A stretch of DNA of 64,000 nt from Mycobacterium paraffinicum (GCF_001907675.1 NZ_MPNT01000009.1:136333-200332), one strand, 5' to 3'; numbered from the stretch's first letter, positions 9,248 through 20,300 are shown. Made by a program: numbers and translations. Notes: a model not told the origin generated them from the letters alone.

Positions 9248-12200
9248 TGAGCACCGACACCTCGCCGCCCGGCGTCGAAGAACTAGCATCTAGCACCGTG
9301 ACCGACACGGGAGCGAACCACCGGATCGCTCGGTGGGTTGCTATCGTCGCCGGGCTGCTCGGGGCTTTGCTGGCCATCGCCACCCCGCTGCTGCCGGTCA
9401 ACCAGACCACCGCCGAGCTGAACTGGCCGCAAAACGGCAGGTTCGAAAGCGTAGACGCCCCCCTGATCGGTTACGTGGCGACCGACTTGAACATCACCGT
9501 GCCGTGTCAGGCCGCCGCCGGGCTGGCCGGACCGCAGAACGCCGGCAAGACGGTGCTGCTGTCCACGGTGCCCAAGCAGGCGCCCAAGGCCGTCGACCGC
9601 GGGCTGCTCATCCAGCGCGCCAACGACTACCTGGTGGTGGTCGTGCGCAACGTCGCGGTGGTGACCGCCCCGCTGAGCCAGGTGCTCAGCCCGGCCTGCC
9701 AGCGGCTGACCTTCACCGCGCACGCCGAGAAGGTCACCGCCGAATTCGTCGGCCTGACCCAGGGCCCCAATGCGGAGCACCCCGGCTCGCCACTGCGCGG
9801 CGAAAAGAGTGGCTACGACTTCCGGCCCCAGATCGTCGGCGTCTTCACCGACCTGAGCGGGCCGACGCCGGCGGGCCTGAGCTTCTCGGCGACCATCGAC
9901 ACGCGCTACAGCAGTAGCCCTACCGAGTTGAAGATGGCGGCGATGATCCTCGGGGTCGTGCTGACGGCCGCCGCCCTGGCCGCGCTGCACCTGCTCGACA
10001 CCGCGGACGGCACCCGGCACCGCCGTTTCCTGCCGTCGCGTTGGTGGTCGATCGGCGGGCTGGACGCCTTGGTCATCGCCGTGTTGGTGTGGTGGCAGTT
10101 CGTCGGCGCCAACACCTCCGACGACGGCTACATCCTGACCATGGCCCGGGTATCCGAGCACGCGGGCTACATGGCCAACTACTACCGCTGGTTCGGCACG
10201 CCGGAAGCCCCCTTCGGCTGGTACTACGACCTGCTGGCGGTGTGGGCCCACGTCAGCACCGCCAGCATCTGGATGCGGTTGCCCACCCTGGCCATGGCGC
10301 TGACGTGCTGGTGGGTGATCAGCCGTGAGGTGATGCCCCGCCTGGGGCACGCCGTCAAACAGAACCGCGGCGCGGCGTGGACCGCCGCCGGCATGTTCCT
10401 GGCCGTGTGGCTGCCGCTCAACAACGGGCTGCGCCCCGAGCCGATCATCGCGCTGGGCATCCTGCTCACCTGGTGCTCGGTGGAACGTGCGGTGGCCACC
10501 AGTCGGCTGCTGCCGGTGGCGGTCGCCTGCATCATCGGCGCCCTGACGTTGTTCTCCGGGCCGACCGGCATCGCCTCGATCGGCGCCCTGCTGGTGGCCA
10601 TCGGGCCGTTACGGACCATCCTGCACCGCAGGTCCAAACGATTCGGCGCGCTGCCGCTGGTGGCCCCCCTGTTGGCGGCGGTCACCGTCACAGCCATCCT
10701 GATCTTCCGCGACCAGACGCTGGCCGGCGAGATCCAGGCCAGCATGCTCAAGCGGGCCGTCGGCCCCAGCCTGAGTTGGTTCGACGAACACATCCGCTAC
10801 GAGCGCCTGTTCATGCCCAGCCCCGACGGCTCGGTCGCCCGCCGCTTCGCCGTGCTGGCCGTGGTCCTGGCGCTCGCGATCACGGTCGCAATGTCGTTGC
10901 GCAAGGGCCGAATTCCGGGCACGGCCGCCGGGCCGAGCCGCCGCATCGTCGGGATCACGATCATCTCGTTCATCGCGATGATGTTCACGCCAACCAAGTG
11001 GACCCACCACTACGGGGTGTTCGCCGGGCTGGCCGGGCCGCTGGGCGCGCTGGCCGCCGTCGCCGTGACTTCGGTGGCGATGCGGTCCCGGCGCAACCGC
11101 ACCATGTTCGCCGCCGTGGTGCTGTTCCTGATGGCCCTGTCCTTCGCCAGCGTCAACGGCTGGTGGTATGTCTCGAATTTCGGTGTGCCATGGTCGAATT
11201 CGTTCCCGGCGTGGCACTACGCCTTTGCCACCGCGCTGCTCGGACTGACGGTGGTGGTGCTGCTGCTGGCCGCGTGGTTCCATTTCGTCGATCCCGAGAA
11301 CGGCGCACCGAAGACCCGGTTGGGGGCGCGGGTCGCTGGAATCGTCCAGTCCCCGTTGGCGATTGCGACGTGGCTGCTGGTCGTGTTCGAGGTGGCGTCG
11401 CTGACCCTGGCGATGGTCGACCAGTACCCCGCCTGGACGGTGGGCCGCTCCAACCTCGAGGCGCTCACCGGCAAGTCCTGCGGACTGGCCGAGGACGTGC
11501 TGGTGGAACAGGACCCCAACGCCGGCGCGCTGGCGCCGGTGAGCGCCACGGTGGCCGACGCGCTGGGCTCGGGCCTGTCGGAAGCCTTCACCCCCAACGG
11601 TATTCCCGCCGACGTCCGCGCCGACCCCGTGATGGAACGCCCGGGCGACCGCAGCTTCATCAACGACGACAGGCTGGTCACCGGTGCGGAGGCCGGCACC
11701 GAGGGCGGCACCACCCCGGCACCGGGAATCAACGGTTCGGTCGCCCAGCTGCCCTACAACCTCGACCCCGCGCGCACACCGGTGCTCGGCAGCTGGCGGT
11801 CGGGCATCCAACTGCCCGCCCACCTGCGGTCGGGCTGGTACCGGCTGCCCACCCGCGACAGTGCCCGGCCGCTGCTGGTGGTGAGCGCGGCCGGCCGCTT
11901 CGACCCCCGCGAGGTTCAGGTCCAGTGGGCGACCGACGAGCAAGCGGCCAGCGGGCATGCCGGCGGGTCGTTCCAGTTATCCGACGTCGGGGCATCCCCG
12001 GCGTGGCGCAACTTGCGGTTGCCGCTGTCGGCGATCCCCGCCAACGCCACCCAGATCCGGCTGGTCGCCGACGACGAAGACCTGGCGCCGCAGCACTGGA
12101 TCGCGCTGACCCCGCCGCGCATCCCGCAGCTGCGCACGCTGCAGGACGTCGTCGGCTCGAAGGACCCGGTGTTCCTGGACTGGCTGGTCGGTCTGGCGTT

Positions 12201-12513
12201 CCCCTGCCAGCGCCCGTTCGGCCATCAGAACGGCGTCGACGAGACGCCGAAATGGCGCATCCTGCCGGACCGTTTCGGCGCCGAAGCCAACTCGCCGGTG
12301 ATGGACAACAACGGCGGCGGCCCGCTCGGCGTCACCGAACTGCTGCTGAAGGCGACCACGATGGCGACCTATCTGAAGGACGACTGGTCACGCGACTGGG
12401 GTTCGCTGCAACGGTTGACCCCGTATTACGCCGGCGCGCAGCCCGCGCGCCTGCAGCTGGGGACGTCGACGCGCAGCGGCCTGTGGAGCCCCGCGCCGCT
12501 GCGCAAGACCTAG
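9247..12513 (+). CDS. embC: Arabinosyltransferase EmbC (lipoarabinomannan arabinan)
   Basis: A 1088-aa GT-C arabinosyltransferase that extends the arabinan of lipoarabinomannan from DPA and is an ethambutol target. An N-terminal helix is followed by the jelly-roll periplasmic domain (about 50-230). The catalytic loop TSDDGY has Asp292-Asp293, a multispanning core runs to about residue 720, and two C-terminal carbohydrate-binding regions end in LGTSTRSGLWSPAPL. The [14 protein letters not shown] helix is intact. The ATG at 9247 shares its A with the aftA stop. Sequence similarity to the known EmbC is clear along the whole length, which separates it from EmbA and EmbB downstream. Confidence 0.97.
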   Translation: MSTDTSPPGVEELASSTVTDTGANHRIARWVAIVAGLLGALLAIATPLLPVNQTTAELNWPQNGRFESVDAPLIGYVATDLNITVPCQAAAGLAGPQNAGKTVLLSTVPKQAPKAVDRGLLIQRANDYLVVVVRNVAVVTAPLSQVLSPACQRLTFTAHAEKVTAEFVGLTQGPNAEHPGSPLRGEKSGYDFRPQIVGVFTDLSGPTPAGLSFSATIDTRYSSSPTELKMAAMILGVVLTAAALAALHLLDTADGTRHRRFLPSRWWSIGGLDALVIAVLVWWQFVGANTSDDGYILTMARVSEHAGYMANYYRWFGTPEAPFGWYYDLLAVWAHVSTASIWMRLPTLAMALTCWWVISREVMPRLGHAVKQNRGAAWTAAGMFLAVWLPLNNGLRPEPIIALGILLTWCSVERAVATSRLLPVAVACIIGALTLFSGPTGIASIGALLVAIGPLRTILHRRSKRFGALPLVAPLLAAVTVTAILIFRDQTLAGEIQASMLKRAVGPSLSWFDEHIRYERLFMPSPDGSVARRFAVLAVVLALAITVAMSLRKGRIPGTAAGPSRRIVGITIISFIAMMFTPTKWTHHYGVFAGLAGPLGALAAVAVTSVAMRSRRNRTMFAAVVLFLMALSFASVNGWWYVSNFGVPWSNSFPAWHYAFATALLGLTVVVLLLAAWFHFVDPENGAPKTRLGARVAGIVQSPLAIATWLLVVFEVASLTLAMVDQYPAWTVGRSNLEALTGKSCGLAEDVLVEQDPNAGALAPVSATVADALGSGLSEAFTPNGIPADVRADPVMERPGDRSFINDDRLVTGAEAGTEGGTTPAPGINGSVAQLPYNLDPARTPVLGSWRSGIQLPAHLRSGWYRLPTRDSARPLLVVSAAGRFDPREVQVQWATDEQAASGHAGGSFQLSDVGASPAWRNLRLPLSAIPANATQIRLVADDEDLAPQHWIALTPPRIPQLRTLQDVVGSKDPVFLDWLVGLAFPCQRPFGHQNGVDETPKWRILPDRFGAEANSPVMDNNGGGPLGVTELLLKATTMATYLKDDWSRDWGSLQRLTPYYAGAQPARLQLGTSTRSGLWSPAPLRKT

Positions 12514-12550
12514 AGGCCTCCTGTTCGGCGGGTCTTGCCCCGCCCTGATC

Positions 12551-12568
12551 GGTAAGTCTACGCTTACC
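12551..12568. promoter_or_regulatory. Probable ArsR operator overlapping a leaderless promoter
   Basis: A perfect inverted repeat GGTAAG-TCTACG-CTTACC sits just ahead of the ArsR-family gene. A further CTTACC half-site lies at 12580-12585, inside the first codons. A -10-like TACGCT (12559-12564) within the repeat is 8 bases from the GTG start, the spacing of a leaderless transcript. Bound repressor would therefore occlude the promoter. Autoregulation is inferred from family habits. Confidence 0.6.
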
Positions 12569-12572
12569 GTTC

Positions 12573-12896
12573 GTGGCCACTTACCAAAGCGGGGACGTGT
12601 GGCTGGCCCTGGCCGACGGCACACGGCGGGCGATTGTGGAACGCCTCGCTCACGGCCCGTCAGCGGTCGGCGATTTGGCCCGCGACCTGCCCGTGAGCCG
12701 GCCGGCGGTGTCGCAACACCTCAAAGTGCTCAAGTCCGCAGGGCTGGTGCGTGACCGTGCCGCAGGAACTCGCCGCGTGTACCAGCTCGACCCCACCGGC
12801 CTGGAGGCGTTGCGCGCCGACCTGGACCGGTTCTGGACCCAAGCGTTGGCCGGCTACGCCCAAAGAATCGACGAGAGTAAGGGAGAAAGCCTGTGA
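12573..12896 (+). CDS. ArsR-family winged-helix repressor
   Basis: A 107-aa metalloregulator-fold protein of the ArsR/SmtB family. The winged helix runs from LADGTRRAIVERL through VGDLARDLPVSRPAVSQHLKVLKSAGLV to the wing RAAGTRRVYQLD. No Cys cluster for metal binding is visible, so it belongs to the non-metal subgroup often paired with SRPBCC/AHSA1 proteins, as here: the next gene overlaps its stop (GTGA). The GTG at 12573 is preceded by a palindromic operator and a leaderless -10. This gene and the next two are not present between embC and embA in M. tuberculosis. Confidence 0.88.
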   Translation: MATYQSGDVWLALADGTRRAIVERLAHGPSAVGDLARDLPVSRPAVSQHLKVLKSAGLVRDRAAGTRRVYQLDPTGLEALRADLDRFWTQALAGYAQRIDESKGESL

Positions 12897-13378
12897 ATCA
12901 ACGGATATCGAACGTCGCCCACCACGTCGTCGTCAATGCCCCAATCGAGCGGGCTTTCGCCGTTTTCACCGAACAATTCGGCGACTTCAAACCGCGGGAG
13001 CACAACCTGCTCGCCGTCCCGATCGCCGAGACGATCTTCGAGCCGCGGGTCGGCGGGCACATCTATGACCGCGGCGTCGACGGCAGCGTGTGCCGCTGGG
13101 CGCGGATCTTGGTCTACGAGCCGCCGCACCGCCTGGTGTTCAGCTGGGATATCGGCCCCACCTGGCAAATTGAGTCCGACCCCTCGAAAACCAGCGAGGT
13201 CGAGGTGCGGTTCACCGCCGAGTCCGACGAGCGCACCCGGGTAGACCTCGAACACCGCCACCTCGATCGCCACGGTCCCGGCTGGCAATCCGTCGCGGAA
13301 GGCATCGACGGCGATGCGGGCTGGCCGCTGTACCTGGATCGCTACGCCCGTCTGCTACCCGCCCGGGACCGGCAATGA
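12893..13378 (+). CDS. SRPBCC (AHSA1-type) ligand-binding domain protein
   Basis: A 161-aa helix-grip protein. The START-like pattern is visible: VVVNAPIERAFAVFTEQFGDF at the N-terminus, EPRVGGHIYDRGVDGS in the middle, and the C-terminal helix WPLYLDRYARLL. SRPBCC proteins bind hydrophobic ligands, and the family has no single activity. It overlaps the ArsR gene by 4 bases and the DinB-like gene by 4 bases, so the three form one translationally coupled unit. The ligand is unknown. The ArsR partner suggests expression is induced by that ligand or a related stress. Confidence 0.85.
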   Translation: MNQRISNVAHHVVVNAPIERAFAVFTEQFGDFKPREHNLLAVPIAETIFEPRVGGHIYDRGVDGSVCRWARILVYEPPHRLVFSWDIGPTWQIESDPSKTSEVEVRFTAESDERTRVDLEHRHLDRHGPGWQSVAEGIDGDAGWPLYLDRYARLLPARDRQ

Positions 13379-13998
13379 CGACAAGCCTGATGAGCATGGC
13401 CCGCGACGAGCGGGCCGACCTGGCGGAATTCCTGGCCACCCTGACGCCGCAGCAGTGGGAGGCGCCCAGCCTGTGCTCGCGCTGGACGGTCAAAGACGTT
13501 GTCGCGCATACGATCAGCTACGAAGAGCTCGGGCCGCTGGGGTTGGCGAGGCGCTTCGCGAAGGGCTGGGTCGTCCGCGCCAACCAGGTGGGCGTCGACG
13601 AGTTCGCCGACCTGAGTCCAGAACAGCTGCTCGACTTCCTGCGGGCCCATCTGGAACCACGCGGGTTGACAGCGGGTTTCGGCGGAATGATCGCCCTCCT
13701 CGACGGCACCATCCATCACCAAGACATCCGCCGCGCGCTGAACCGGCCCCGCGTCGTCCCCGCCGATCGGCTCGAGCGTGTTCTCGAGCTGGCGCCGGGC
13801 AACCCGAGGCTCGGGGCCGGCCGCCGGATCCGGGGGTTGCGGCTGCGCGCCACCGACGTCGATTGGGAACACGGCCACGGGCCGGAAGTCACCGGCCCCG
13901 GCGAGGCGCTGCTGATGGCGATGTCCGGCCGCCCGGCGGCGCTCGCCGACCTTGACGGCCCGGGCCTGAACGCCCTGGCCGCCCGGCTCCGCCGCTGA
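13375..13998 (+). CDS. Mycothiol-dependent maleylpyruvate isomerase-family (DinB-like) protein
   Basis: A 207-aa four-helix protein of the MDMPI/DinB superfamily. The metal-binding His residues are in the expected places: the first in [14 protein letters not shown] (residues about 38-51), the second pair in [13 protein letters not shown] (about 112-124). Family members include mycothiol-dependent isomerases and transferases, which fits a mycothiol-producing host. The substrate cannot be predicted. It is the last gene of the ArsR cassette, and its stop is 67 bp ahead of embA. Confidence 0.8.
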   Translation: MTTSLMSMARDERADLAEFLATLTPQQWEAPSLCSRWTVKDVVAHTISYEELGPLGLARRFAKGWVVRANQVGVDEFADLSPEQLLDFLRAHLEPRGLTAGFGGMIALLDGTIHHQDIRRALNRPRVVPADRLERVLELAPGNPRLGAGRRIRGLRLRATDVDWEHGHGPEVTGPGEALLMAMSGRPAALADLDGPGLNALAARLRR

Positions 13999-14051
13999 CG
14001 CCGCGCAGCCCCGCGCGGCCCCGCGTCCTCCGCGGACAAAGCGGCTTCGCT

Positions 14052-14057
14052 TACGAT
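14052..14057 (+). promoter_or_regulatory. Probable -10 element of a leaderless embA promoter
   Basis: TACGAT lies 8 bases ahead of the embA GTG, matching the mycobacterial TANNNT -10 and the spacing for transcription starting at the start codon. No good Shine-Dalgarno sequence precedes embA. In M. tuberculosis, ethambutol-resistance mutations in the embC-embA spacer fall close to this position, which supports a promoter here. Confidence 0.6.
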
Positions 14058-14065
14058 CGAGCCTC

Positions 14066-17000
14066 GTGCCCCACGACGGTTTTCAGCGATCGCAGCGGAT
14101 CCCGCGGTTCGTGGCCGCCGTCGCGGGCATCGTCGGACTGCTGTTGTGCGCGCTCGTCCCGTTGCTTCCGGTGAAGCAGACCACCGCCACGGTGCTGTGG
14201 CCGCAGGGCATCGTGGACGGGCACGTCACCCAGATCACCGCACCCCTGGTGTCCGGGGCGCCACGCGCGCTCGACATCTCCATCCCCTGCGCGGCAATCG
14301 CGACCCTGCCCGCCAGCGGCGGCCTGGTCGTCTCGACCCTGCCCGCCGGCGGCATCGACGCCGGCAAGGACGGGCTGTTCGTGCGGGCCGACAAGGACCT
14401 GGTGGTCGTCGCGTTCCGCGACACCGTGGCCGCGGCCGCGCCGCGGGCGGCGGTCGCGGGCGGGGCCTGCAGCGTGCTGCACGCCTGGGCCAACGCGGGC
14501 GCGGCGGGTGCCGAGTTCGTGGGCATGCCGGGCGCCTCGGGCAGCCTGTCCCTGGAGAAGAAACCCCAGGTAGGCGGCATCTTCACGGACCTGAAGGTGC
14601 CGCCCCAGCCGGGGCTGTCGGCCCGCATCGACATCGACACGCGCTTCATCACCGCCCCGACCGCCGTCAAGCAGCTCGCGATGGCCGTGGGTGCCCTGGC
14701 CGTTCTGACCGCCGTCATCGCGCTCGCCGCCCTCGACCGTCGCAGCCGCGGCGGCGGCACGCTGGTCAATTGGCGGTCGCCGATCGCCTGGCTCTCCCGC
14801 TACCGCCCGCGGGCGCGGTGGAGTTCCTGGCGCCGCGTCGGGCTGGCAACCTGGATCGCCGATCTCGGGGTCATCGCGACGCTGCTGGTCTGGCACGTCG
14901 TCGGCGCGACCTCGTCGGACGACGGCTACAACCTGACCATCGCCCGCGTCTCCCCGAAGGCCGGCTACATCGTCGATTACTACCGCTACTTCGGTACGAC
15001 GGACGCGCCGTTCGACTGGTACCTGGGCGTGCTGTCCAAGCTGGCGTCGGTGAGCACCGCCGGGGTGTGGATGCGGTTGCCCGCAACGCTGGCCGGGATC
15101 GCGTGCTGGCTGGTGATCAGCCACTGGATCCTGCGCAGGCTGGGCCCCGGTCGGGGCGGCCTGGCGGCGAACCGGGTGGCGGTGTTCACCGCGGGCGCGG
15201 TGTTCCTGGCCGCCTGGTTGCCGTTCAACAATGGACTGCGGCCCGAGCCGCTGATCGCGCTGGGTGTGCTGGTCACCTGGATGCTGGTGGAGCGGGCGAT
15301 CGCGCTGCAACGCCTGGCCCCGGCCGCGGTCGCGATCTTCGTGGCGATGCTCACCGTGACGCTGGCGCCGCAGGGTCTGATCGCCGTCGCCGCGCTGCTG
15401 ACCGGTTCGCGGGCCATCGCCCGGACGATCCGCCGGCGCCGGGCGACCGACGGGCTGATCGCGCCGCTGGCGGTGCTCGCGGCGTCGCTGTCGCTGATCA
15501 CCGTCGTGGTGTTCCACGGTCAGACGCTGGCCAACGTCGCCGAGTCGGCGCGCATCAAGTACAAGGTCGGTCCCACGATCGCGTGGTACCAGGACTGGCT
15601 GCGCTACTACTTCCTCACGGTGGAGTCCAACCCCGACGGGTCCATGGCCAGGCGGTTCGCGGTGCTGGTGCTGCTGCTGTGCCTGTTCGGGATGCTGGTC
15701 ATCCTGCTGCGGCGGGGGCGAGTGCCCGGCGTGGCCAGCGGCCCGGCCTGGCGGCTGATCGGCACCACCGCGATCGGCCTGCTGCTCTTGACGTTCACCC
15801 CGACGAAGTGGGCGGTCCAGTTCGGCGCCTTCGCCGGACTGGCCGGGGCGTTGGGCGCGGTCACCGCGTTCGCGCTTTCGCGGATCGGCCTGCACAACCG
15901 CCGCAACCTGACGCTGTACGTGACGGCGCTGCTGTTCGTCGTGGCGGTGGCGACCTCGGGCGTCAACGGCTGGTTCTACGTGGGCAACTACGGGGTGCCG
16001 TGGTACGACATCCAGCCGGTGATCGCGAGCCACCCGGTGACGTCGATGTTCCTGACGTTGTCGATCCTCACCGGGCTGCTGGCCGCGTGGCAGCACTTCC
16101 GCATGGACTACGCCGGCCACACCGAAGTCAAGGACAACCGGCGCAACCGGGTGCTGGCGTCGACCCCGCTGCTGGTGATCGCGAGCATCATGGTGGTCGG
16201 CGAAGTCGCCTCACTGACCAAGGGCGCGGTGTTCCGCTACCCGCTCTACACCACCGGCAAGGCCAACCTCGCCGCCCTTGCCTCGGGGCTGTCCCCGACG
16301 AGCTGTGCCATGGCCGACGACGTTCTTGCCGAGCCCGACCCCAACGCGGGCCTGCTGGCGCCGGCGCCCGGGCAGGCTTTCGGACCCGACGGCCCGCTCG
16401 GCGGGGTCAACCCGGTCGGCTTCAAGCCCGACGGCGTCGGCGACGACCTGCGGTCGTACCCCGTGGTGACCAAGCCCGGAGTGGTGAATTCGGACGCGTC
16501 GCCCAACAAGCCCAACGCCGCCATGAGCGACTCGGCGGGCACGGCCGGAGGCAGAGGCCCCGCCGGCGTCAACGGTTCCCACGCGGCGCTGCCGTTCGGC
16601 CTCGACCCGGCCCGCACCCCGGTGATGGGCAGCTACGGCGAGAATTCGCTGGCCGCCACGGCGACGTCGGCGTGGTACCAGCTGCCGCCCCGCACCCCGG
16701 ACCGGCCGATCGTCGTGGTGTCGGCGTCCGGCGCGATCTGGTCGTACAAGGAGGACGGCACCTTCACCTACGGGCAGTCGCTGAAACTGCAGTGGGGAGT
16801 CACCCGCCCCGACGGCACCACCCAGCCGCTGGCCGAGGTGCAGCCGATCGACATCGGCCCCGAGCCGGCGTGGCGCAATCTTCGGTTCCCGCTGACCTGG
16901 GCGCCGCCCGAGGCCAACGTCGCACGCATCGTTGCCTACGACCCGAATCTGAGCTCGGATCAGTGGTTCGCGTTTACGCCGCCGCGGGTGCCGGTGCTGC

Positions 17001-17392
17001 AAACCCTGCAGCAGCTGATCGGGTCGCGCACCCCGGTGCTGATGGACATCGCGACCGCCGCGAACTTCCCGTGCCAGCACCCGTTCTCCGAACACCTTGG
17101 CGTGGCGGAACTTCCGCAATACCGCATCCTGCCCGATCACAAGCAGACGGCGTCGTCGTCGAACGGGTGGCAGGCCAGCGAGGCCGGCGGTCCGTTCCTG
17201 GTCACGCAGGCGATGCTGCGCACCTCGACGGTCGCGACGTATCTTCGCGGCGACTGGTATCGCGACTGGGGCTCCGTGGAGCAGTACTTCCGGCTGGTGC
17301 CGGCTGACCAGGCGCCCGACGCCGCGATCGAACAGGGTGTGATGACAGTGCACGGCTGGAGCCGGCAGGGACCGATTCGGGCGCTGCCATGA
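14066..17392 (+). CDS. embA: Arabinosyltransferase EmbA
   Basis: A 1108-aa GT-C arabinosyltransferase that works as a heterodimer with EmbB to add alpha-1,3 branches in arabinogalactan. The layout is the Emb one: an N-terminal helix, a jelly-roll domain, the SSDDGY loop with Asp285-Asp286, a polytopic core with [14 protein letters not shown], and a large C-terminal periplasmic part ending [12 protein letters not shown]. The start is GTG at 14066 (MPHDGF), as in M. tuberculosis, behind a leaderless-type promoter. The embB ATG overlaps its stop. The neighbouring upstream gene is the DinB-like cassette gene, not embC. Confidence 0.97.
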   Translation: MPHDGFQRSQRIPRFVAAVAGIVGLLLCALVPLLPVKQTTATVLWPQGIVDGHVTQITAPLVSGAPRALDISIPCAAIATLPASGGLVVSTLPAGGIDAGKDGLFVRADKDLVVVAFRDTVAAAAPRAAVAGGACSVLHAWANAGAAGAEFVGMPGASGSLSLEKKPQVGGIFTDLKVPPQPGLSARIDIDTRFITAPTAVKQLAMAVGALAVLTAVIALAALDRRSRGGGTLVNWRSPIAWLSRYRPRARWSSWRRVGLATWIADLGVIATLLVWHVVGATSSDDGYNLTIARVSPKAGYIVDYYRYFGTTDAPFDWYLGVLSKLASVSTAGVWMRLPATLAGIACWLVISHWILRRLGPGRGGLAANRVAVFTAGAVFLAAWLPFNNGLRPEPLIALGVLVTWMLVERAIALQRLAPAAVAIFVAMLTVTLAPQGLIAVAALLTGSRAIARTIRRRRATDGLIAPLAVLAASLSLITVVVFHGQTLANVAESARIKYKVGPTIAWYQDWLRYYFLTVESNPDGSMARRFAVLVLLLCLFGMLVILLRRGRVPGVASGPAWRLIGTTAIGLLLLTFTPTKWAVQFGAFAGLAGALGAVTAFALSRIGLHNRRNLTLYVTALLFVVAVATSGVNGWFYVGNYGVPWYDIQPVIASHPVTSMFLTLSILTGLLAAWQHFRMDYAGHTEVKDNRRNRVLASTPLLVIASIMVVGEVASLTKGAVFRYPLYTTGKANLAALASGLSPTSCAMADDVLAEPDPNAGLLAPAPGQAFGPDGPLGGVNPVGFKPDGVGDDLRSYPVVTKPGVVNSDASPNKPNAAMSDSAGTAGGRGPAGVNGSHAALPFGLDPARTPVMGSYGENSLAATATSAWYQLPPRTPDRPIVVVSASGAIWSYKEDGTFTYGQSLKLQWGVTRPDGTTQPLAEVQPIDIGPEPAWRNLRFPLTWAPPEANVARIVAYDPNLSSDQWFAFTPPRVPVLQTLQQLIGSRTPVLMDIATAANFPCQHPFSEHLGVAELPQYRILPDHKQTASSSNGWQASEAGGPFLVTQAMLRTSTVATYLRGDWYRDWGSVEQYFRLVPADQAPDAAIEQGVMTVHGWSRQGPIRALP

Positions 17393-20300
17393 GCGTCACG
17401 GCCGTGAACAACCGCGAAGACAACGTGACCGCCCGTCAAGACGTGCGCACGACGCGCTGGGTCGCGACGATCGCCGGGCTGATCGGCTTCGTCCTGTCGG
17501 TCGCGACGCCGTTGCTGCCCGTCGTGCAGACCACCGCCACCCTCAACTGGCCGCAGGGCGGTCAATTGAACAGCGTTACGGCTCCGTTGATTTCGCTGAC
17601 CCCGGTGGACGTGACGGCAACCGTGCCGTGCGCGGTGGTGGGCGCCCTGCCGCCGGACGGTGGGGTCGTCCTGAGCACGGCGCCCAAGAAGGGCAAGGAC
17701 GCCGCGCTGAACGCGTTGTTCGTCGTCGTCAACGCCAAACGCGTCGACGTCACCGACCGGAATGTGGTGATCGCTAGCGCGCCGCGCGACCAGGTCGCCT
17801 CCCCACAGTGTCAGCGCATCGAGATCACCTCGACGAAGGCCGGCGCCTTCGCCACCTTTGTCGGACTGAACGATTCGGCCGGCAGGCCGATCGGTGGCGG
17901 TTTCCCCGACCCGAACCTGCGGCCGCAGATCGTCGGGGTGTTCACCGACCTGACCGGCCCCGCCCCGCCAGGCCTGAAACTGTCGGCCACGATCGACACC
18001 CGATTCTCCACCACCCCAACGACTTTGAAGCTGACCGCGATGGTGCTGGCCATCGTGTCCACCATCGTCGCGCTGATCGCGTTGTGGCGCCTGGACCAGT
18101 TGGACGGGCACCGGATGCGCCGGCTCATCCCGGCGAACTGGCGCACCTTCACCCTGGCCGACGTCACCGTCATCTTCGGGTTCCTGCTGTGGCACGTGAT
18201 CGGGGCGAATTCGTCCGATGACGGTTACATCCTGGGCATGGCCCGCGTCGCCGACCACGCCGGCTACATGTCGAACTACTTCCGTTGGTTCGGCAGCCCG
18301 GAGGACCCGTTCGGCTGGTATTACAACCTGCTCGCGTTGATGACCCACGTCAGCGACGCCAGCCTGTGGATGCGGCTGCCGGACCTGATCGCGGGAATCG
18401 TCTGCTGGCTGCTGCTTTCGCGTGAGGTGCTGCCCCGCCTGGGGCCCGCGGTCGCCGGCAGCAAGGCGGCGAACTGGGCGGCGGGCATGGTCCTGCTGAC
18501 CGCGTGGATGCCGTTCGACAACGGCCTGCGCCCCGAGCCGATCATCGCGGTCGGTTCGCTGATCACCTATGTGTTGATCGAGCGCTCCATGCGTTACAGC
18601 CGGCTGACGCCCGCCGCGCTGGCGGTCATCACCGCGGCGTTCACCCTCGGCGTCCAGCCCACCGGATTGATCGCGGTGGCCGCGCTGGTCGCCGGTGGCC
18701 GGCCGATCCTGCGCATCCTGGTCCGCCGGCATCGGCTGGTGGGCACCTTGCCACTGGTGGCGCCCATGCTGGCGGCCGGCACGGTCATCCTGACCGTGGT
18801 GTTCGCCGATCAGACGCTGTCAACGGTGTTGGAAGCCACCAGGATTCGCACCGCCATCGGGCCCAGCCAGGCTTGGTACACCGAAAACCTGCGCTACTAC
18901 TACCTGATTCTGCCCACCGTCGACGGTTCGCTCTCACGGCGCTTCGGGTTCCTGATCACCGCGCTGTGCCTGTTCACCGCCGTGTTCATCATGTTGCGGC
19001 GCAAGCGGGTTCCGGGCGTGGCCCGCGGTCCGGCGTGGCGCCTGATGGGCGTCATCTTCGGCACCATGTTCTTCTTGATGTTCACCCCCACCAAATGGGT
19101 GCACCACTTCGGGCTGTTCGCCGCGGTGGGCGCGGCGATGGCCGCGCTGACGACGGCGCTGGTGTCGCCGAAGGTGCTGCGCTGGTCGCGCAACCGCATG
19201 GCGTTCCTGGCGGCGGTGCTGTTCATCCTGGCGCTGTGCTTCGCCACCACCAACGGCTGGTGGTACGTCTCCAGCTATGGTGTGCCGTTCAACAGCAGCA
19301 TGCCCAAAATTGGCGGAATCTCAATCAGCACAATATTTTTCGCGCTGTTTGTGATCGCCGCGGTGTATGCGGCGTGGTTGCACTTCGCCGACACCAGCCA
19401 CGGCGAGGGCCGCCTGGCCCGCGCGCTGACGGCTGCGCCGATCCCGCTGGCGGCCGGCTTCATGGCGCTGGTGTTCGTGGCGTCGATGGTGGCGGGCATC
19501 GTGCGTCAGTACCCCACCTACTCCAATGCCTGGGACAACCTGCGCGAGTTCAGCGGAGGCTGCGGCCTGGCCGACGACGTGCTCGTCGAGCCGGACAGCA
19601 ACGCCGGCTTCATGGCTCCGCTACCCGGCGATTACGGTCCGCTGGGGGCGCTCGGAGGCACGAACCCAACGGGATTCAGCCCCAACGGCGTCCCGGACCG
19701 CACGCTGGCCGAGTCGGTCAAGGAGACGTCGGTGCCGCAGCCGGGCACCGATTACGACTGGGACGCGCCGCTCAAGCTGACGACGCCCGGCATCAACGGA
19801 TCGACGGTCCCGCTGCCGTACGGCCTTAACCCCGCTGAAGTTCCGCTGGCCGGCAGCTACACGACCGGGGCGCAACGGCAGAGCAGGCTCACCTCCGCGT
19901 GGTATCAGCTGCCGAAAGCGGACGAGGGGCACCCGCTGGTGGTCGTGACCGCGGCGGGCACCATCGCCGGCAACAGCATCTTGCACCACCACACCAGCGG
20001 CCAGACGGTCGAGCTGGAATTCGGCAGGCCCGGTCCCGGCGGATCCGTGCAGCCGGGCGGCAGGCTGGTGCCCTACGACCTCTATGGCGAGCAACCCAAG
20101 GTGTGGCGCAACCTGCGCTTCGCGCGCTCCGAGGTCCCCGCCGACGCCGTCGCCGTGCGACTGGTCGCCGAGGACCTGTCCCTGACGCCAGACGACTGGG
20201 TCGCGGTCACCCCGCCGAGGGTGCCGGAACTGCGCTCGTTGCAGGAGTACGTAGGTTCGACGCAGCCGGTGCTGATGGACTGGGCGGTCGGGTTGGCCTT

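Noticed and set aside
8122..12513. 1463-codon frame for embC
   Set aside because: The part before 9247 overlaps aftA in another frame. The known EmbC start corresponds to 9247.
12514..14065. The embC-embA cassette as an insertion sequence or genomic island
   Set aside because: No transposase, integrase, terminal repeats or target duplications were found by reading. The codon use looks like the neighbours.
12514..14065. embR between embC and embA
   Set aside because: No BTAD/SARP or FHA domain protein is present here. The only regulator is the small ArsR protein.
14051..16120. A 689-codon minus-strand frame across embA
   Set aside because: Composition is Arg/Gln/His-rich with no known domain, and embA is certain on the other strand.
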